Source: Notolepis coatsorum (taxonomy: Eukaryota; Chordata; Actinopteri; Aulopiformes; Paralepididae). From it: 64,000 bases of DNA. The notes below the pieces were generated by a model. The model worked only from the letters and a program-made list of their open reading frames with translations. It made no database searches and was not told where the DNA came from. Positions 61,021 through 64,000 of this stretch are shown here, piece by piece. The position numbers were made by a program, and so were the translations under genes. The DNA is taken from the NCBI GenBank assembly GCA_963971535.1, contig OZ020585.1:20666458-20730457 (forward strand), read 5' to 3'. How positions within the stretch are numbered: position 1 is the first letter of the stretch; each line of letters begins with the position of its first letter.

Positions 61021-62918
61021 TGTCCTGAACAATTGACTGTCCGTTTGAAACAAGTGCCATTTTGCTATGTACTTGTGGATACATGACTTTTTGGGTTTGG
61101 TGCAACGACAGTGCCACATATTGATCTTGGTGTCGTACACAACCATGACTCTTCCAAATTGGCTGTACCATGAAACTTTGGGCTCATACACGGAAATGTA
61201 CTTCTTTGACGGAGAGATTCCAGTTTTCAAAAAAACAGAAAGGGGTACATGTTGGGCTATGGCTAGGCTTTGATGAGTAAGGCAGTCCTCCTTCTTATCC
61301 TCGCCAAACCATTTTTCTTTCACCATCCTAGTGAGCGTTTCTTCGGCTAGCAATTCAGTGGGAGTGGAGGATGTGCAGTAGTCAAGTGACCTCAGATGTA
61401 TGCACCTCCAAGCGTGTAATGCACTCCTCCATGCCAACTTCATGTTATTTTGGCACTCCTGTGACTCACAACCAACATGATGGTTTTCCCCCCAAATGTT
61501 TTGCACGACATGCAGTGGAGTACTCGCCCCTTGGAATGACTTGAATACTGTGAACACTCCATTCTGTGAATCTATGCACTCACTGGTAAGGTGATGACTT
61601 GCTGTTATGTCATGCGGTTTACCTGTGTGCTTCCTTTCCATGTGTCTCTTCAGATTTTTGGTGTGCTTACAATGACCTGTGTGCTTCCTTTCCATGTGTC
61701 TCTTCAGATTTTTTATGTTCATGGTAAGCTTACAACTCGGACACCTCTTTTGAATGACTGGCCGCCATCTGGCCCGACTTCGGGATGTTTCTGCAGCCAG
61801 AGGCAGAGTCGGTTGAGGGGAGGGCAGAGGTGGTTGAGGAGTTGGCAGAGTCGGTTGAGGAGATGGCAGAGTTGGCAGAGTCGGTTGAGGAGAGGGCAGA
61901 GTTGGCAGAGTCGGTTGAGGGGAGGGCAGAGGTGGTTGAGGAGTTGGCAGAGTCGGTAGAGGGGAGGGCAGAGTTGGCAGAGTCGGTTGAGGAGATGGCA
62001 GAGTTGGTTGAGGAGAGGGCAGAGTTGGCAGAGTCGGTTGAGGGGAGGGCAGATGTGGTTGAGGAGTTGGCAGAGTCAGTTGAGGGGAGGGCAGAGGTGG
62101 TTGAGGAGATGGCAGAGGTGGTTGAGGAGATGGCAGAGTCAGTTGAGGGGAGGGCAGAGGTGGTTCCTCAGATGGCAGACTTGGTTGAGGGGAGGGCAGA
62201 GGTGGTTCCTCAGATGGCAGACTTGGTTGAGGGGAGGGCAGGGTTGGTTCCTCAGATGGCAGACTTGGTTGAGGGGAGGGCAGGGTTGGTTCCTCAGATG
62301 GCAGACTTGGTTGAGGGGAGGGCAGGGTTGGTTCCTCAGATGGCAGACTTGGTTGAGGGGAGGGCCGGCTCTTGCATGATGATAGATGGATCTTAGCACT
62401 TCTTTTTGTTCTAATTGTTGCCTGGCAGTAGAGGCAGTGGTAATGAAATAATAGTCTGCAGTCCAATCCACATCTGTGTATAGTGTATTCTGTAACACAA
62501 ACATGAAAAGTAATAAAATCATAATGTGACCATTATTGTTATTATTATACATGACCACAGTATGTGTCAGCTCAGTTATATGCTCATTGGACCAATGTCG
62601 ATATTGGATGTGCATATGGTCGGCGATATATTGTGCATCCCATCCTGTAACATCATAACAGGCTATAGGCAATGTTTCATATAGACATGTTACATTTTGC
62701 ACAACAGCCACATTTATATTTAATGTATTTGGGAGAAATGTCTAACCTTGATGGATAACTGCTACTGAAAAATGGCATTTCAAATGGCTCAGCACTTTGC
62801 TGCGTTTGGTAGGCTTGAAAGAGGAAGGCCCACAAAACGGGCAGTGATAGCTGCTGCAACAGGATCTGCAATCCACTAGTGGTGGAAGTGAACAGCCTCT
62901 TTGTATCGTTATGTGGTC
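60976..62918 (-). CDS. C2H2/SWIM-like zinc-finger protein, unit 3
   Basis: Exons 62747-62918 (DHITIQRGCSLPPLVDCRSC) and 60976-62489 (open 1514 nt) give 561 residues without a first exon, which was not found upstream. The C-terminal half is almost identical to unit 1 (KRCPSCKLTMNIKNLKRHME, CRCTKPKKSCIHKYIAKWHL). Differences: the second finger reads CLYC for CPYC, the proline array has more SLPSEEP units, and the exon 2 donor is GTTAGA because the first bases of the intron are deleted. With no exon 1 and a weak donor, its expression is doubtful; the open frame may reflect recent duplication. Confidence 0.6.
61800..62365. repeat. Proline-repeat VNTR of unit 3
   Basis: Same 21-bp-type units as unit 1 but in a different arrangement, with five successive SLPSEEP-bearing blocks near 62160-62365 against two in unit 1. 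Confidence 0.9.
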
Positions 62919-62965
62919 CTGGAAAAAGAGAAGAAAATTACTTTCAAAATGTCAAGGTCAGGTAA

Positions 62966-64000
62966 CATTCAAATAATAATAATAATACATTTAATTTAAG
63001 AAACGCTGTTCATGCAGTATCTCAAAGTGCATTACAATAGTTGGGGAGGGGGCAAAATAATAACAATAATGTTAATAACAATACATACAATCCAGAGAAA
63101 TAAGAAAATACATAAGGAGTCAAAAGGGTAATGAAAAACGGGGGGGTGGTCATTTAGATGGAGGGGGTGATGATCTGATTATCAATGTTGAGGTCATGTG
63201 TTTTGAAGATCTGACCAAATAAGCATATCTTCTTTCACTATATTCAGATGGCAATGCATGACACGTCACTTAGGCCATGTCCACTCCAGACTAAGACGAT
63301 TTTGGTCGTTTTCGTTTCGGTTTAAGGTTTCCGTAAAAACGAAAACGTCTCAAGATAATAAGCATGCCACAAATTTACAAAATAAATTTCTTTCATGTTT
63401 TAGACTCTTTTATTTTGAAATCCCCGACCGGAAGTGTTGCCGTCAGGTTTTGTGCTTTTGAGTTAACCTAGTTTTCCAGAGACACACCGCGGCACGTACG
63501 TTCGGGAGTGGAGAGAGAGAGAGGACCGCAGCTCAAACTACCTGTTGGAATAAATTAATTGATTGATGTTTAACTTGTCCCTGTGTGTGTCCAGTCATTT
63601 CGACTAGCAAACGTTGTCTGTCTATTGTATTTAGTTGGTTAGCTATTTAGCTAATGTGGATAGCATTTTGAATAGCATCAATGCTAGCTGGCTGGCTACA
63701 GCTTTATTTATTTATTATGGAGGCTTTTTAATCGTCAAGGTAAGAGAGGATTTGTCATGATCAACTGAAGGCGTATGCTATGATACAATATGCTTGGGTT
63801 TTCAGAAAAAGGCCAGCTATGTGACGCTAATCTAGTTAGTATCGTGTATTGCATCACAGTAGCCTCCCGATTAGCTCAATATAGCTTCTGTAACACAAAT
63901 GCAACTACTCTGATGCCATTGTTGTTTAATAATAACTCCCGGTGTTTAAACACTTCTAGCCAGGACATATAAGACATATGTATCATGATGTTTCTTTTTT
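62966..64000. other. End of window, unassigned
   Basis: (AAT)n near 62970-62990 with a LINE-like antisense 3' piece to about 63070. A GAAAACG/CGTTTTC-rich segment lies near 63298-63350. No exon recognised. Confidence 0.35.

Larger units (their letters stand above)
58614..62965. repeat. Segmental duplication unit 3
   Basis: Colinear with 45364-49693. Lacks the SINE of unit 1, has an extra hAT-like element at 60060-60545, and its homology ends just after AATGTCAAGGTCAG (about 62965), before the position of exon 1. Confidence 0.9.

Noticed and set aside
61591-62396. Equivalent plus-strand frames in unit 3
   Set aside because: Same reason: complement of the VNTR, no independent motif.

Overview
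The window is vertebrate nuclear DNA, almost certainly from a ray-finned (teleost) fish. It has spliced genes with short exons and long introns, a canonical tRNA-Lys gene, and tRNA-derived SINEs. It also has a dense cover of LINEs with short tandem-repeat tails, hAT- and piggyBac-type miniature elements, (CA)n/(TG)n tracts and many poly-G/C runs. All calls come from reading the sequence; orthology is judged from remembered vertebrate proteins and no database was searched.

Layout. About 2.1-5.7 kb (+): the last four coding exons of a C21orf58 (DUF4587) orthologue, with a greatly expanded in-frame 33-bp repeat. About 5.7-14.1 kb: minisatellites, a tRNA-Lys(UUU) gene on the minus strand, and a 5'-truncated LINE whose reverse transcriptase frame is still open. 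About 14.3-38.4 kb (-): the complete coding region of atg9a, the autophagy lipid scramblase. Seventeen coding exons join in frame to 886 residues with matching splice phases. Intron 2 is an AT-AC (U12-type) intron, and the protein end reads through the expected stop into a miniature transposon. Its introns hold nested SINEs, LINE ends and hAT/piggyBac-type elements, several with exact target-site duplications.

About 39.5-45.3 kb: an LTR-like block with a TATA box and clustered heat-shock-element-like sites, then more copies of the same LINE. About 45.4-63 kb (-): a tandem triplication of an unfamiliar gene encoding C2H2-like fingers, a proline-rich variable repeat and a C-terminal SWIM-like CxC..CxH motif. 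Unit 1 (45.4-49.9 kb) has an open three-exon frame of 552 aa. Unit 2 (54.1-58.4 kb) is a remnant with a LINE in its first intron. Unit 3 (58.6-63.0 kb) has two open exons. In units 1 and 3 the stop codon and last residues come from the antisense tail of a second LINE.

The c21orf58 and atg9a genes converge (tail to tail) and no functional link between them is implied. The zinc-finger array looks like a recently amplified, partly decaying family, possibly related to the cysteine-cluster proteins that accompany KDZ (Zisupton-type) transposases. That link is from memory and uncertain. The transposons record relative dates: a SINE is in unit 1 but not unit 3, a hAT-like element is in unit 3 but not unit 1, and the LINE tail is in both.
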